64,000 nt of DNA from JAWWPY01 sp033854735 (GTDB lineage Bacteria; Actinomycetota; Actinomycetes; Streptosporangiales; Streptosporangiaceae): NCBI GenBank assembly GCA_033854735.1, contig JAWWPY010000325.1, positions 1-64,000 of the forward strand, in the 5' to 3' direction. Below, piece by piece: positions 8,984 through 17,264 of the stretch. A program made the position numbers and the translations under genes. Each line of letters begins with the position of its first letter. The stretch's first letter is position 1. The notes beneath the pieces were generated by a model. It had not been told where the DNA came from, searched no databases, and saw only the letters and a program-made list of their open reading frames with translations.

Positions 8984-10021
8984 GACTCTGGATCGGCCAG
9001 GCTGATCCACCACCACCTCGGGCAGCAGCATGTCGTAGGCGTCCAGGTCCACCTCGCCGGCCGAATCGGCGGCCGCCCCGAGAGCGATCGCGTGCCGCAG
9101 CGTGTCCGGCCATGACCAGCCCTCCAGCAGCACGGGAATGAGCCCGGCCACCAGCGCGTCGCGGGAGCCCGGGAGGCTGGGGTGGCCATCCAGGCGGCCG
9201 CGCCACTCCTGTCTCGCCGTCACCACCCGAACATCATGATCCGAGACCATGACGACGGCCCCCACTCCGCCAGCCACCAGCGCCGCCGCATCGACCCCCC
9301 GATTCCCCGCGAGACCGGTAGCACCAGCCAGGCCGACCGCGTTGGCCTGCCCCGCCACACCAGCCGGGCCGGCCACACCGGCCCGGCCAGCCGCGTCAGC
9401 CCGGCTGACCACATCAGCTGGGTCGGCCGCACCAGCCGAGTCGGCTGCGCCGGCTGGGCTAGGCAGGCGCGTGACGACCACGGCTGGTCGCCTGGCGGCG
9501 CCGTACCGCAGGGCCTCTCCCCCGGCGTCGATGATCGTCGGCACCCGGGCCTCGGCCGCGTACGTCGCGAGTGATCCGTAGATTTCCGGCGGGAGGCCGA
9601 CCGGGAGACTCCCGGACAGGACTACGGCCGCAGCCTCGGTCATCAGCCGCCGGTAGTCCGCTGCGAACCGGCCCAGTTCCTCCGTGGTGATGTAGGGCGG
9701 GGGTTCGTTGAGGATGGTGGTGTGTCCGCGTTCGGCGTCGGCCACCTCCAGGATGCGCCGCGACTCCCCGCTGATCTCGGTGAACCCGGTGGTTACCCCC
9801 GATCGGGCCAGGTCAGTCGCGATCAGCGCGCCCGTGGCCCCTCCCGCAAGCCCGGCCGCGACGACATCCTGGCCGAGCGTTCGCAGCACCCGGGCGACGG
9901 CCAGCCCACGGCCGCCCGCCCGGTACCGCACCCGGGTCACCCGGTTCTGTGCTCCCCAGTCGACCCGCTGGGCCTCGTACTGCACCCGCAGCGAGGCGTT
10001 CAGGGTCATGGTGACGATCAC
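8933..10021 (-). CDS. PfkB family sugar kinase (1-phosphofructokinase-like)
   Basis: A ribokinase-fold kinase, 362 residues from GTG 10021, which overlaps the stop of the flavodoxin gene by 4 bases (GTGA). The N-terminus (VIVTMTLNASLRVQYEA, RAGGRGLAVARVLRTLG) resembles 1-phosphofructokinase/tagatose-6-phosphate kinase. The usual GAGD catalytic motif is altered to PGSRDALVAG, keeping the Asp but not the GAG. An Ala/Gly/Val repeat insert (about residues 190-245) interrupts the fold. The last 17 residues are encoded inside palindromic repeat copy 1. Activity and substrate are uncertain. Confidence 0.72.
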   Translation of the reverse strand: MIVTMTLNASLRVQYEAQRVDWGAQNRVTRVRYRAGGRGLAVARVLRTLGQDVVAAGLAGGATGALIATDLARSGVTTGFTEISGESRRILEVADAERGHTTILNEPPPYITTEELGRFAADYRRLMTEAAAVVLSGSLPVGLPPEIYGSLATYAAEARVPTIIDAGGEALRYGAARRPAVVVTRLPSPAGAADSAGAADPADVVSRADAAGRAGVAGPAGVAGQANAVGLAGATGLAGNRGVDAAALVAGGVGAVVMVSDHDVRVVTARQEWRGRLDGHPSLPGSRDALVAGLIPVLLEGWSWPDTLRHAIALGAAADSAGEVDLDAYDMLLPEVVVDQPGRSRVFHDRGIFRTHSPRNTP

Positions 10022-10473
10022 CGGGCGAGTTCCGCCGCGAAGGTCGCTCCGAGGTCCCAGCAGGCCTCCAGGTCGGCCGGGCCAGGGTCGCCGATCACGC
10101 TGACCGGCGGGCGGGCGCGCCGCCATTGCAGCCCGGACGCGATGGAGTCCACGGCCCGGACCGCCCCCGTGGTGTCGTTGTTGCCGTGCACGTACAGGCC
10201 GTAGGGCCTGCGGACCGTCGCCGCCAGGCAGGGATAGTAGATGCCGTCGAAGAAGTGCTTGAGCGCGCCGGACATGTAGCCAATGTTGGCGGACGTGCCG
10301 AGCAGGTAGCCGTCGGCCTCCAGGACCTCGCTGGCGGCCGCGGTGAGGGCGGGCCTGACCTGCACCTCCACGCCCTCGATCTCATCGGTGCCCGCGCCCG
10401 CCAGCACCGCCTCGAACATCGCCTGCATGGACGGTGAGGTCGTGTGGTGGACGATCAACAGCCTGGCCATCAC
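10018..10473 (-). CDS. flavodoxin-like NAD(P)H-dependent oxidoreductase
   Basis: A 151-residue flavodoxin-fold protein. LLIVHHTTSPSMQAMFEAVL matches the FMN phosphate-binding loop, GYLLGTSANIGYMSGALKHF the second FMN loop, and YGLYVHGNNDTTGAVRAVDS the third. It probably binds FMN and acts as a small reductase. It starts at GTG 10473 or ATG 10470 and is translationally coupled to the PfkB kinase downstream by a GTGA overlap. Partner enzyme unknown. Confidence 0.78.
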   Translation of the reverse strand: MMARLLIVHHTTSPSMQAMFEAVLAGAGTDEIEGVEVQVRPALTAAASEVLEADGYLLGTSANIGYMSGALKHFFDGIYYPCLAATVRRPYGLYVHGNNDTTGAVRAVDSIASGLQWRRARPPVSVIGDPGPADLEACWDLGATFAAELAR

Positions 10474-10544
10474 CCGGTAATGCAGCAGCTTTGGGCACCG
10501 CGATCAGGCATCCACGCAGTGTACGCCGGCACTAGCCTGGGTCC

Positions 10545-10943
10545 ATGCGTTCTGCGGGTGCCGCCCTGGCCGACCTCGGCTGCGTGCTGCTTTTCGTCGT
10601 GATCGGCCGGGCGAACCATCACGGCGGGGGTGGCCTCGCCGGGCTCTGGGATACCGCCTGGCCCTTCGTGGCCGGCCTGGCGGTCGGCCTCGTGACCACC
10701 CGTTACTGGCGGCGGCCTGCCACCGTCGTACCGGTTGGCGTGGGCGTGTGGCTGTGCACGGTGGCCATCGGCATGCTGCTGCGGGTCGTCTCCGGCCAGG
10801 GCACCGCGTTCGCGTTTGTCCTGGTCGCGCTCGCCTTCCTCGGCTTGTTTCAGCTCGGCTGGCGGGCAGCCGTTTCGCTCGCGCCGCGGGCCCGGTCGTG
10901 GTCACGGTCACGGTCAGGGTCGCGGGCCGGCACTCCCGGCTGA
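10545..10943 (+). CDS. DUF3054 family membrane protein
   Basis: A small integral membrane protein of 132 residues with four predicted helices (ALADLGCVLLFVVIGRA, WPFVAGLAVGLVTTRYW, VPVGVGVWLCTVAIGMLL, FAFVLVALAFLGLFQLGW). The order of hydrophobic segments and the HHGGGGLAGLWDTAWPFVAG region match the actinobacterial DUF3054 family, whose function is unknown. It ends in a basic Arg/Ser tail. It is transcribed divergently from the flavodoxin/PfkB pair. Confidence 0.8.
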   Translation: MRSAGAALADLGCVLLFVVIGRANHHGGGGLAGLWDTAWPFVAGLAVGLVTTRYWRRPATVVPVGVGVWLCTVAIGMLLRVVSGQGTAFAFVLVALAFLGLFQLGWRAAVSLAPRARSWSRSRSGSRAGTPG

Positions 10944-11131
10944 TCCGGTCCAGCCCCGAACTCCACGCGCTCACTTCTCCGCGGCCAGCTCCAACTTTCA
11001 CCCTCCCGAAGCCTAATATTCCGGGCGAAGCAGGGCGGCAATGATGGAGGTCGCGCATGACGAGTCGGCTCAGCCGCCTCGCGAGACCCGCCCTTCCCCG
11101 TTGACGTGGGCACCCTGGGCAGCTGAGTCAG

Positions 11132-11164
11132 TTGACACTAACGTTCGTGACAACTAACGTTAGT
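11132..11164 (+). promoter_or_regulatory. promoter with overlapping ArsR-type operator
   Basis: TTGACA (11132-11137) and TAACGT (11155-11160) with a 17 bp spacer make a good sigma-A promoter. A perfect palindrome ACTAACGTTAGT (11153-11164) covers the -10 box, and a second half site CACTAACGTT lies at 11136-11145. The promoter drives the VOC and ArsR genes, so the ArsR product most likely autoregulates here (inference). Confidence 0.7.
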
Positions 11165-11201
11165 GAATGACGACAGATATCCGGCCAAGGAGGAAAGCAC
11201 C

Positions 11202-11558
11202 ATGGGTCAGCCAGTCGCGTTCTTTGAGGTGATCAGCCCCAATGCGGAGCGTGCCCAGAAGTTCTACGCCGAGTTGTTCGGCTGGCAGGTGGCCGCCGAC
11301 CCCGCCATGGGCGGGTACGCGCTCGTCGACACCGGGGCCGGCGAAGGCGCGATCGGCGGCGGAATCGGCGCGTCAGACGAGGCAGGCGAGAAGCGCGTGC
11401 GGATCTACATGCGGGTCGACGACCTCGACGGCTACCTCGACCGGGCCGAGCAGCTAGGCGGCAAGCGGCTCGTTCCGCCGACGGACCTGCCCGGGGACTT
11501 CGGCCGGTTCGCCATTTTCACCGACCCGGACGGCAACCAGGTCGGGCTGTGGAGCTGA
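11202..11558 (+). CDS. VOC (glyoxalase/bleomycin-resistance) family protein
   Basis: A 118-residue protein with the beta-alpha-beta-beta-beta fold of the vicinal oxygen chelate family: FFEVISPNAERAQKFYAELF opens the first module and FAIFTDPDGNQVGLWS closes the second. ATG 11202 is chosen because AAGGAGGAAAGCACC precedes it; an upstream in-frame GTG (11163) falls inside the operator palindrome. It is first in an operon with ArsR, so it may act in detoxification, but metal ligands and substrate are not defined. Confidence 0.85.
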   Translation: MGQPVAFFEVISPNAERAQKFYAELFGWQVAADPAMGGYALVDTGAGEGAIGGGIGASDEAGEKRVRIYMRVDDLDGYLDRAEQLGGKRLVPPTDLPGDFGRFAIFTDPDGNQVGLWS

Positions 11559-11567
11559 GCGATCGCC

Positions 11568-11945
11568 ATGAATGACAAGCCGCAGGATGCCACGGCGGCC
11601 GACGAGCGGGCGACCGGCGAGGCGCTGAAGGCCATCGCCGAACCGCGCCGTCGCGCCATCCTGCGGCTTGTCGCCGACGACGAGTTGCCCGCCGGCGAGA
11701 TCGCCGCGGCATTCGACGTGAGCAGGACAGCGGTCAGCCAGCACCTCACCGTACTCAAGAACGCGGGCCTGCTGACCGAGCGGCGGGACGGCACCCGGCG
11801 GCTGTACCGGGCCCGGCCGGAAGGGCTGGCCGGGCTCTGGCAGTTCCTGACCGACATGTGGGGGTCGTCCCTGGACACCGCCCGCAGGCTCGTCGAAGCG
11901 GAGCGGGGCATCACCGATGACGACCACGCCGCCAGCGCCGGGTGA
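11568..11945 (+). CDS. ArsR family transcriptional regulator
   Basis: A 125-residue winged-helix regulator of the ArsR/SmtB type: AIAEPRRRAILRLVADDELP, then AGEIAAAFDVSRTAVSQHLT and VLKNAGLLTERRDGTRRLYR form the DNA-binding domain. There is no metal-binding CVC motif; the sequence belongs to the subgroup usually coupled to SRPBCC (AHSA1) proteins. It lies 9 bases after the VOC gene and before an SRPBCC gene. It probably binds the palindrome at 11136-11164. Confidence 0.9.
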   Translation: MNDKPQDATAADERATGEALKAIAEPRRRAILRLVADDELPAGEIAAAFDVSRTAVSQHLTVLKNAGLLTERRDGTRRLYRARPEGLAGLWQFLTDMWGSSLDTARRLVEAERGITDDDHAASAG

Positions 11946-11958
11946 GCGGGGAGAACCG

Positions 11959-12114
11959 GTGCACGAACCCGGCCGGGTCGACCCACAGCGGGCGAAGCTC
12001 GCCGCATTGTGGACACTGGTCCTAGACCGCTTCCATGACTACCTGCACTGGGGCGCTGTGGTGGCCGACGACCCGCGCCCGCATCGAGGAGGCCCGCATG
12101 ACCCAGACGCCTGA
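11959..12114 (+). CDS. possible small protein between ArsR and SRPBCC genes
   Basis: A 51-residue frame from GTG 11959, preceded by GGGGAG at 11949-11954 with good spacing. It contains an amphipathic helix-like stretch (QRAKLAALWTLVLDRFHDYL) and overlaps the SRPBCC start by 17 bases. It sits in an otherwise unexplained 150 base gap of a tightly packed operon. No family recognised; it could be a translational-coupling leader or chance. Confidence 0.35.
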   Translation: MHEPGRVDPQRAKLAALWTLVLDRFHDYLHWGAVVADDPRPHRGGPHDPDA

Positions 12115-12667
12115 CCCAGGTCCTGGCCGCACCTCCGGCCCGGCACGCACCTCCGGCGCGGCTGTCACCGCCCTGCGCCGGCCTCCGATACGGCAGTCAA
12201 CCCTGGTCCGCAGTGACGTCCGGCACACGTTCGAGACATTCGTGCGGACAATCGGCACCTGGTGGCCGGTTGACCCGTTCTCCGCCGGAAAGGACCGGGT
12301 CCGGGACATCATCATCGAGCAGCGTGCGGGCGGCCGCGTCTACGAGACCTGGGCGGACGGCACCGAGGTGGACTGGGGGGAGCTGCTCTCCTGGGCGCCG
12401 CCCGACCGGTTCGTGATGACCTGGAACGGCACCCCCGTCCCAACAGAGGTGGAGCTCAGCTTCGCCGCGCTCGGCCCCGCCCTGACCCGGGTCACGGTCG
12501 AGCACCGTGGCTGGGAGGCACTCACCGACGAGCAGCTTGCCGAGGACTGCGCATTGCCCGGCGGATACTCCGCTGGCTCCTACGCGACCGGCTGGACGCG
12601 CATCCTGGGCCGCCTGGCCGCTGCCCTCGGGCCGGCCAGCCCAGCCGACGGCATTCCCACGGCCTGA
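12098..12667 (+). CDS. SRPBCC (AHSA1-like) domain protein
   Basis: A START/Bet v1-fold protein of 189 residues. After an unstructured Pro/Gly/Thr-rich leader of about 30 residues come STLVRSDVRHTFETFVRTIG, the central strands GGRVYETWADGTEVDWGELL and PDRFVMTWNG, and the C-terminal helix region. ATG 12098 follows GAGGAGG (12085-12091). In actinobacteria such proteins are frequently encoded beside ArsR regulators; ligand unknown. Confidence 0.82.
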   Translation: MTQTPDPGPGRTSGPARTSGAAVTALRRPPIRQSTLVRSDVRHTFETFVRTIGTWWPVDPFSAGKDRVRDIIIEQRAGGRVYETWADGTEVDWGELLSWAPPDRFVMTWNGTPVPTEVELSFAALGPALTRVTVEHRGWEALTDEQLAEDCALPGGYSAGSYATGWTRILGRLAAALGPASPADGIPTA

Positions 12668-12724
12668 CCGGCCGGACCCGGACACCTCCGCCCCAGCCAC
12701 TGCAGATACGAAAGGCACCCCACC

Positions 12725-13090
12725 ATGAGCGTGAGCCCGGACGCCATCCAGCTGGAGACGTATGAATTTGTGCTGCTGCGCCACACCCGGGAGTACGGCG
12801 ATTTCGACGAGGAGAACCGGGAGCGCATCTTCCGTGAGCACCTCGGGCACACGCTCAGCATGGTCGCGAGCGGCCGGCAACTCGTGGCCGGGCCGATCAC
12901 CGACAGTCCCGCCGAGGAAACGCAGATCTGCGGGTTCGGCCTGTTCCAGCAGGGGTCGCTCGACGAGGTGCGCCGCATGATGGACGCCGATCCCGGCGTG
13001 CAGCAGGGCCTCTACTGCTTCGACGTTGTGACATGGCGCACCCCGGCCGGATCGGTGACGTTTCCGGCCGCCTCGACTCGCGCCTCCTGA
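12725..13090 (+). CDS. YCII-related domain protein
   Basis: A 121-residue protein resembling the YciI ferredoxin-like fold: YEFVLLRHTREYGDFDEENR, then the HL-G-HT motif in FREHLGHTLSMVASGRQLVA, GPITD, and the helix DEVRRMMDADPGVQQGLY. The conserved His (EHLGH) and Asp of the family are present. AAAGGC lies before ATG 12725. It follows the SRPBCC gene by 57 bases and is probably the last gene of the VOC/ArsR unit. Role unknown. Confidence 0.8.
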   Translation: MSVSPDAIQLETYEFVLLRHTREYGDFDEENRERIFREHLGHTLSMVASGRQLVAGPITDSPAEETQICGFGLFQQGSLDEVRRMMDADPGVQQGLYCFDVVTWRTPAGSVTFPAASTRAS

Positions 13091-13444
13091 CGCCGGCGGC
13101 AGGGGCAGGACCCGGCTGGCGGCTCACTCCGGGCGTGAGCCTAAGGGGCCTGGCCGGTCTACGCGGCCCGGCCGGGCGCCGTCCCGTGGATTGGCGGGTC
13201 AGCCCCAGGCCGTGGCCGGCCGCAGGTCAGGCAGAATCCTGGTGCCCGCCCCCCGCCCTGCCGGCCCGGCCGGGCCAGTCGCCCTGCCCGAGCCGCCCTG
13301 GCGGGCCGCCCCCAACGACACCAAAGCCCACCCCGCTGCCGTTCGTGCTGACTTCTGAGCGTTTGCAAATCCGGGTTCTGGACGGCTGCGGTCGGCGTCA
13401 CCTAAGGCGCTCGGACACCTTGTCAGGGATGGGTCACCGATTTA
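13091..13444. other. intergenic region (354 bp), no gene seen
   Basis: No convincing coding frame. The left part is GC-rich with runs of CGGCCGGG. At the right end there is a promoter, TTGTCA (13420-13425) and TAGACT (13443-13448) with a 17 bp spacer, that would serve the aminotransferase gene. Confidence 0.6.
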
Positions 13445-13460
13445 GACTGAACGTTCAGTC
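13445..13460. promoter_or_regulatory. 16 bp perfect palindrome over the promoter of the uptake operon
   Basis: GACTGAAC/GTTCAGTC is a perfect inverted repeat overlapping the -10 box (TAGACT, 13443-13448) of the aminotransferase promoter. A related site with a shorter centre, GACTG-TT-CAGTC, lies at 15015-15026 before the binding-protein gene. Size and symmetry suggest a TetR- or GntR-type repressor not encoded next to it. Confidence 0.65.
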
Positions 13461-13477
13461 AGCATAGGGGGTGCACC

Positions 13478-14953
13478 GTGACCAGCCAGCAGGGCAGCCA
13501 GCCGCAGCCACCCGCACTCAGCCAGCCGCAGCCGGCCGCAGTCGGCCAGCCGGAGCCACCCGCAGTCGGCCGGCCGGAGCCAGCCGCCACCTGCCCGGCC
13601 GGGCTGCCAACCGATCTGCCGGACCTCATCGCACAACAGGAAAAGATCTTCGTTGAAAGGCAGCCCGAGTCGGCCCGGATGGCCGGCCGGGCGCGGGGTT
13701 CGCTGGCCGGCGGCGTGACCTCCAGCTGGCAGATCACCGTGCCGCAGGCTGTATGGCTGAGCCACGGCCAGGGATCCAAGATCTACGACGTGGACGGCAA
13801 CGAGTACGTCGACCTGCACGGCGGATATGGTGCGGCGCTAGCTGGCCATGCCCACCCGGCCATCGTCGAGGCGGTACAGAGCCAGGCCTCCCTGGGCACG
13901 CACTTCGCCCAGCCCACGCAGAATGCGATGCTGGTCGGCGAGGAACTCAGCCGGCGGTTCGGCCTGCCGCTGTGGCGTTTCGCCAACTCAGGCACCGAGG
14001 CGACGATGGACGCCGTCCACCTCATGCGGGCGATCACCGGCCGCGACCTGATCATCAAGGTCGAGGGCTGCTACCACGGCCATCACGACTCGGTGCAGGT
14101 ATCGGTCACGCCCGACGCCGAGGACGTGGGACCGGCGCACCAGCCCGCGCAATCCGCGGCCAGCAGCGGCATCCCCGAGGCGATCATGCGACTGACCCTG
14201 GTCGCCAGCTTCAACGACCTCGAGAGCGTTGGCCAGCTGCTCGACGAGCACCCGGAGCAGATCGCCGGGATGATCATCGAGCCGATCATGATGAACGCGG
14301 GGATCATCCTGCCGGAGCCAGGGTTCCTGCAGGGGCTCAAGGACCTGCTGCACGCTCATGGTGCTCTGCTCACCTTCGACGAGGTCAAGACGGGGCTCAC
14401 CGCCGGGCCGGCTGGGGCCACCGGCCTGACCGGGGTCACGCCCGACATCATGACCCTGGCCAAGGCGATCGGCGGTGGCGTCGCCATCGCGGCCATCGGC
14501 GGAACCGCCGGGGTGATGCAGCACGTGGTGAACGACGACTACGAGATGGTCGGCACGTTCAACGGCAACCCGCTCGCGGTCGCCGCCTGCCGGGCGATGC
14601 TCTGCGAGGTCGCCACCCCCGAGGCCTACCAGCGGATCGAGGCCCTGCGCCAGCAGGCGGTCGCGGGCATCGAGCAGGAGATCTCACGCTCCGGATTGCA
14701 GGCCCATGCCGTCTCGGTCGGCGCCAAGGGCTGCGTGGTCTTCGCTGCGGAACCGGTCCGCGACTACCGCGGATTCCTGGGCATCGATGACCGGTACAGC
14801 CACGCGCACTGGCTCTTCCAGCACAACGGCGGTGTGTTCCTGCCCCCGTGGGGCAAGATCGAGCAATGGCTGATCTCAGTCCAGCACGATAGTGCCGACA
14901 TAGACCGTTTTGTCGGCAATTTTGCTGCTTTCGCAGCGGCACTAGGCGGATGA
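13478..14953 (+). CDS. class III aminotransferase, glutamate-1-semialdehyde mutase-like
   Basis: PLP-dependent class III transaminase, 491 residues. After a Gln/Pro/Ala-rich repeat leader (residues 1-50) the fold matches the HemL subgroup: NEYVDLHGGYGAALAGHAHP, FANSGTEATMDAVHLMRAIT, GCYHGHHDS, the cofactor Asp in LLTFDEVKTG, and the Schiff-base lysine in LAKAIGGG. Start GTG 13478 behind AGGGGGTG. Because it heads an operon with a polyamine-type transporter it is more likely a catabolic amine/amino-acid transaminase than a haem enzyme (inference). Confidence 0.83.
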   Translation: MTSQQGSQPQPPALSQPQPAAVGQPEPPAVGRPEPAATCPAGLPTDLPDLIAQQEKIFVERQPESARMAGRARGSLAGGVTSSWQITVPQAVWLSHGQGSKIYDVDGNEYVDLHGGYGAALAGHAHPAIVEAVQSQASLGTHFAQPTQNAMLVGEELSRRFGLPLWRFANSGTEATMDAVHLMRAITGRDLIIKVEGCYHGHHDSVQVSVTPDAEDVGPAHQPAQSAASSGIPEAIMRLTLVASFNDLESVGQLLDEHPEQIAGMIIEPIMMNAGIILPEPGFLQGLKDLLHAHGALLTFDEVKTGLTAGPAGATGLTGVTPDIMTLAKAIGGGVAIAAIGGTAGVMQHVVNDDYEMVGTFNGNPLAVAACRAMLCEVATPEAYQRIEALRQQAVAGIEQEISRSGLQAHAVSVGAKGCVVFAAEPVRDYRGFLGIDDRYSHAHWLFQHNGGVFLPPWGKIEQWLISVQHDSADIDRFVGNFAAFAAALGG

Positions 14954-15055
14954 CCCGATCTGTAACCTCCAAGGCCTTGCGCCTGCGCTGCGGCAGGAGT
15001 AGCTGTTGTTGACGGACTGTTCAGTCAGGAACGCCCGGGAAGAGGTGACCTTGCG

Positions 15056-16321
15056 ATGCACCCTCGCGAAGGCTGGTCAGAGGGGGGGCGGCGGTCGCCG
15101 GTCTCCCGGCGCGGCTTCCTGAAGCAGGCCGGGGCCGCCGGACTCCTCATGGGCGGTATGGGCTCGCTGCTCGAGGCCTGCGGGTCACCGGCGAGCAGCA
15201 CGAGCACCACTAGCTCGATACCGCTGCCCCGGCCCGGCCACCCAGTGACCTGGCCGACCTTCTCCGGCAACAAGGCCATAGCGGGCGGGCTGCAGCCAGA
15301 GCAGGGCGCGACGCTTCAGGTCTACAACTGGGTCGCCTACATCAACGACCAGTGCCTGAAGGACTTCGAGAAGAAGTACAGCTGCAAGGTGCAGCTGACC
15401 ACCTTCAACACGATGAGCGAGGCGATGTCCAAGCTGCGCTCGGGGCAGCTGAACTTCGACGTATTCGTCCCCACCGTGGACCAGCTGGGCAACCTGGTCG
15501 AGGGCAAGCTCATCCAGCCGCTCAACCACAGCTACATCCCGAACATCTCGCAGGTGTGGCCGGAATTCCAGAACCCGTTCTACGACGGCAAGTGGCAGTA
15601 CACCGCGCCGTACACGATCTACACGGCGGGGATCGCCTGGCGCAAGGACCACGTGAGCGAGAACCCGTACGCGATGGCGAACCCCTGGGCGATGCCGTGG
15701 CAGGCCAAGTACAAGGGCAAGGTCGCGATCCTCGACGACTACCGGGAGAGCATCAGCCTCGGGCTGATGAAGAACGGCATCTTCGACCTGAACACCACCA
15801 GCGCCAGCCAGATCGCCAAGGCGCAGCAGTCACTGCAGGACCTGTCGCGGCTGGTCAACGTGCACATCGACAACAACGACTACTCGAACGTGCCGAGCGG
15901 CCAGATCTGGATTCACCACGCGTGGTCGGGTGACATGGCCGGCGCGCCGGGCTACCTGCCCAAAGGCGTCTCGCCCGATGTCCTCGGCTACTGGTTCCCG
16001 ACCGACGGCAAGGGCCCGGTGGGCAACGACACCATGACCGTGCTGGCCGGCGCGAAGAACCCGGTGCTCGCCCACTTGTTCCTCAATTACATGCTTGACC
16101 TCCCCAACGTTCTGACCAACATCAGCTTCAACGGCTACATGCAGCCGCTGACAGCAGTCACCCCACAACGTCTCGTTAAGGAAGGGCTGCTGGCACCGAA
16201 CCTCACGTCGACGGCGGTCCTGCCCTCCTATTTCCGCCGGGGCGTCAGCGAACTGCAGTTGCCGGCCGCCGCAGATCAGCAGTGGCAGCAGGCGTGGCTC
16301 GCGGTGAGCAAGGGCATATAG
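15056..16321 (+). CDS. ABC transporter substrate-binding protein, PotD-like, Tat lipoprotein
   Basis: Extracellular solute-binding protein of the spermidine/putrescine type, 421 residues. The N-terminus carries a twin-arginine motif (SRRGFLKQ, residues 18-25) and a lipobox ending at Cys42 (LLEAC), so it should be exported folded and lipid-anchored. The mature part shows LQVYNWVAYINDQCLKDFEK and NFDVFVPTVDQLGNLVEGKL, as in PotD/PotF. GAGGTGA precedes ATG 15056. It is followed directly by two permease genes. Confidence 0.88.
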   Translation: MHPREGWSEGGRRSPVSRRGFLKQAGAAGLLMGGMGSLLEACGSPASSTSTTSSIPLPRPGHPVTWPTFSGNKAIAGGLQPEQGATLQVYNWVAYINDQCLKDFEKKYSCKVQLTTFNTMSEAMSKLRSGQLNFDVFVPTVDQLGNLVEGKLIQPLNHSYIPNISQVWPEFQNPFYDGKWQYTAPYTIYTAGIAWRKDHVSENPYAMANPWAMPWQAKYKGKVAILDDYRESISLGLMKNGIFDLNTTSASQIAKAQQSLQDLSRLVNVHIDNNDYSNVPSGQIWIHHAWSGDMAGAPGYLPKGVSPDVLGYWFPTDGKGPVGNDTMTVLAGAKNPVLAHLFLNYMLDLPNVLTNISFNGYMQPLTAVTPQRLVKEGLLAPNLTSTAVLPSYFRRGVSELQLPAAADQQWQQAWLAVSKGI

Positions 16322-16328
16322 GCGCGAC

Positions 16329-17264
16329 ATGGCGGGCGCGCAGCAGACGGCACGGGCACGAGTACCCCGGCAGCCCCGCGAGCCAGGCCGGCTGTTCTGG
16401 GCCGCGCTGGCCGCGCCCGGCATCCTCTGGCTGGCCGTGCTGTTCATCGTGCCGTTCTACGCCATGCTGGCGATCGCGGCCGGCCATCTCAACCCGATCC
16501 TGCAAGCGCCGGCCGCGGCCTGGAACCCGCTCCAGTGGACGTCCGGAAACTTCACCGCGGTCATTCACGAGATCGCCGGGACGGGTGCCTTCGTCGGGCC
16601 GATCATCCTGCGAACCCTTGGCTATGTCGCGGTGGCGTCGGTCGTCTCGCTGCTGATCGGCTATCCGGCGGCCTACTTCGTGGCCCGCTTCGCCGGGCCG
16701 CGCAAGGGGCTCTTCCTGGTCCTGCTGATCGCGCCGTTCTGGATCAGCTACATGATGCGCATGCTCGCCTGGATCGACCTGCTGCAGACCAACGGGTACG
16801 TGAACAAGGCGCTGGGCGTCGTGGGAATCAGCGCGGTCAACTGGCTCGGCGGTAACCCGGTCACCGTCGTGCTCGGCCTGGTGTACGGGTACATCCCGTA
16901 CTTGATCCTGGTGCTCTACGCGGGGCTGGACCGGATCGACCCGGCCCTCATCGAGGCCGGCCGCGACCTCGGGCTGGGCCGGCTGCGGACCTTCCTCAGG
17001 GTGACCCTGCCGCTGTCGCGCCAGCCGATCCTGACCGGGCTGCTCATCACCGTGCTGCCGATGCTCGGCGACTATTACACGAACCAGATGCTCTCCGGCA
17101 CGGCGAGCACGTCGATGATTGGCAACGTGATCGACGGCCAGCTGCAGACCCCGGGCCTGCAGGGCCAGGGCGCGGTGCTCTCAGTGCTCCTGCTGGCGGT
17201 GCTGCTCGTGCCGATGATCTATTACGTGGTGGCGACCAGCCGGTCGTCGCGGGAGGCGGCGTGA
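16329..17264 (+). CDS. ABC transporter permease, PotB-like
   Basis: Inner-membrane permease with six predicted helices (first: AAPGILWLAVLFIVPFYAML). The EAA loop that docks the ATPase is clear: LIEAGRDLGLGRLRTFLRVT followed by LPLSRQP. At 311 residues it matches the PotB family. It begins 7 bases after the binding-protein stop and overlaps the next permease by 4 bases. Confidence 0.88.
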   Translation: MAGAQQTARARVPRQPREPGRLFWAALAAPGILWLAVLFIVPFYAMLAIAAGHLNPILQAPAAAWNPLQWTSGNFTAVIHEIAGTGAFVGPIILRTLGYVAVASVVSLLIGYPAAYFVARFAGPRKGLFLVLLIAPFWISYMMRMLAWIDLLQTNGYVNKALGVVGISAVNWLGGNPVTVVLGLVYGYIPYLILVLYAGLDRIDPALIEAGRDLGLGRLRTFLRVTLPLSRQPILTGLLITVLPMLGDYYTNQMLSGTASTSMIGNVIDGQLQTPGLQGQGAVLSVLLLAVLLVPMIYYVVATSRSSREAA

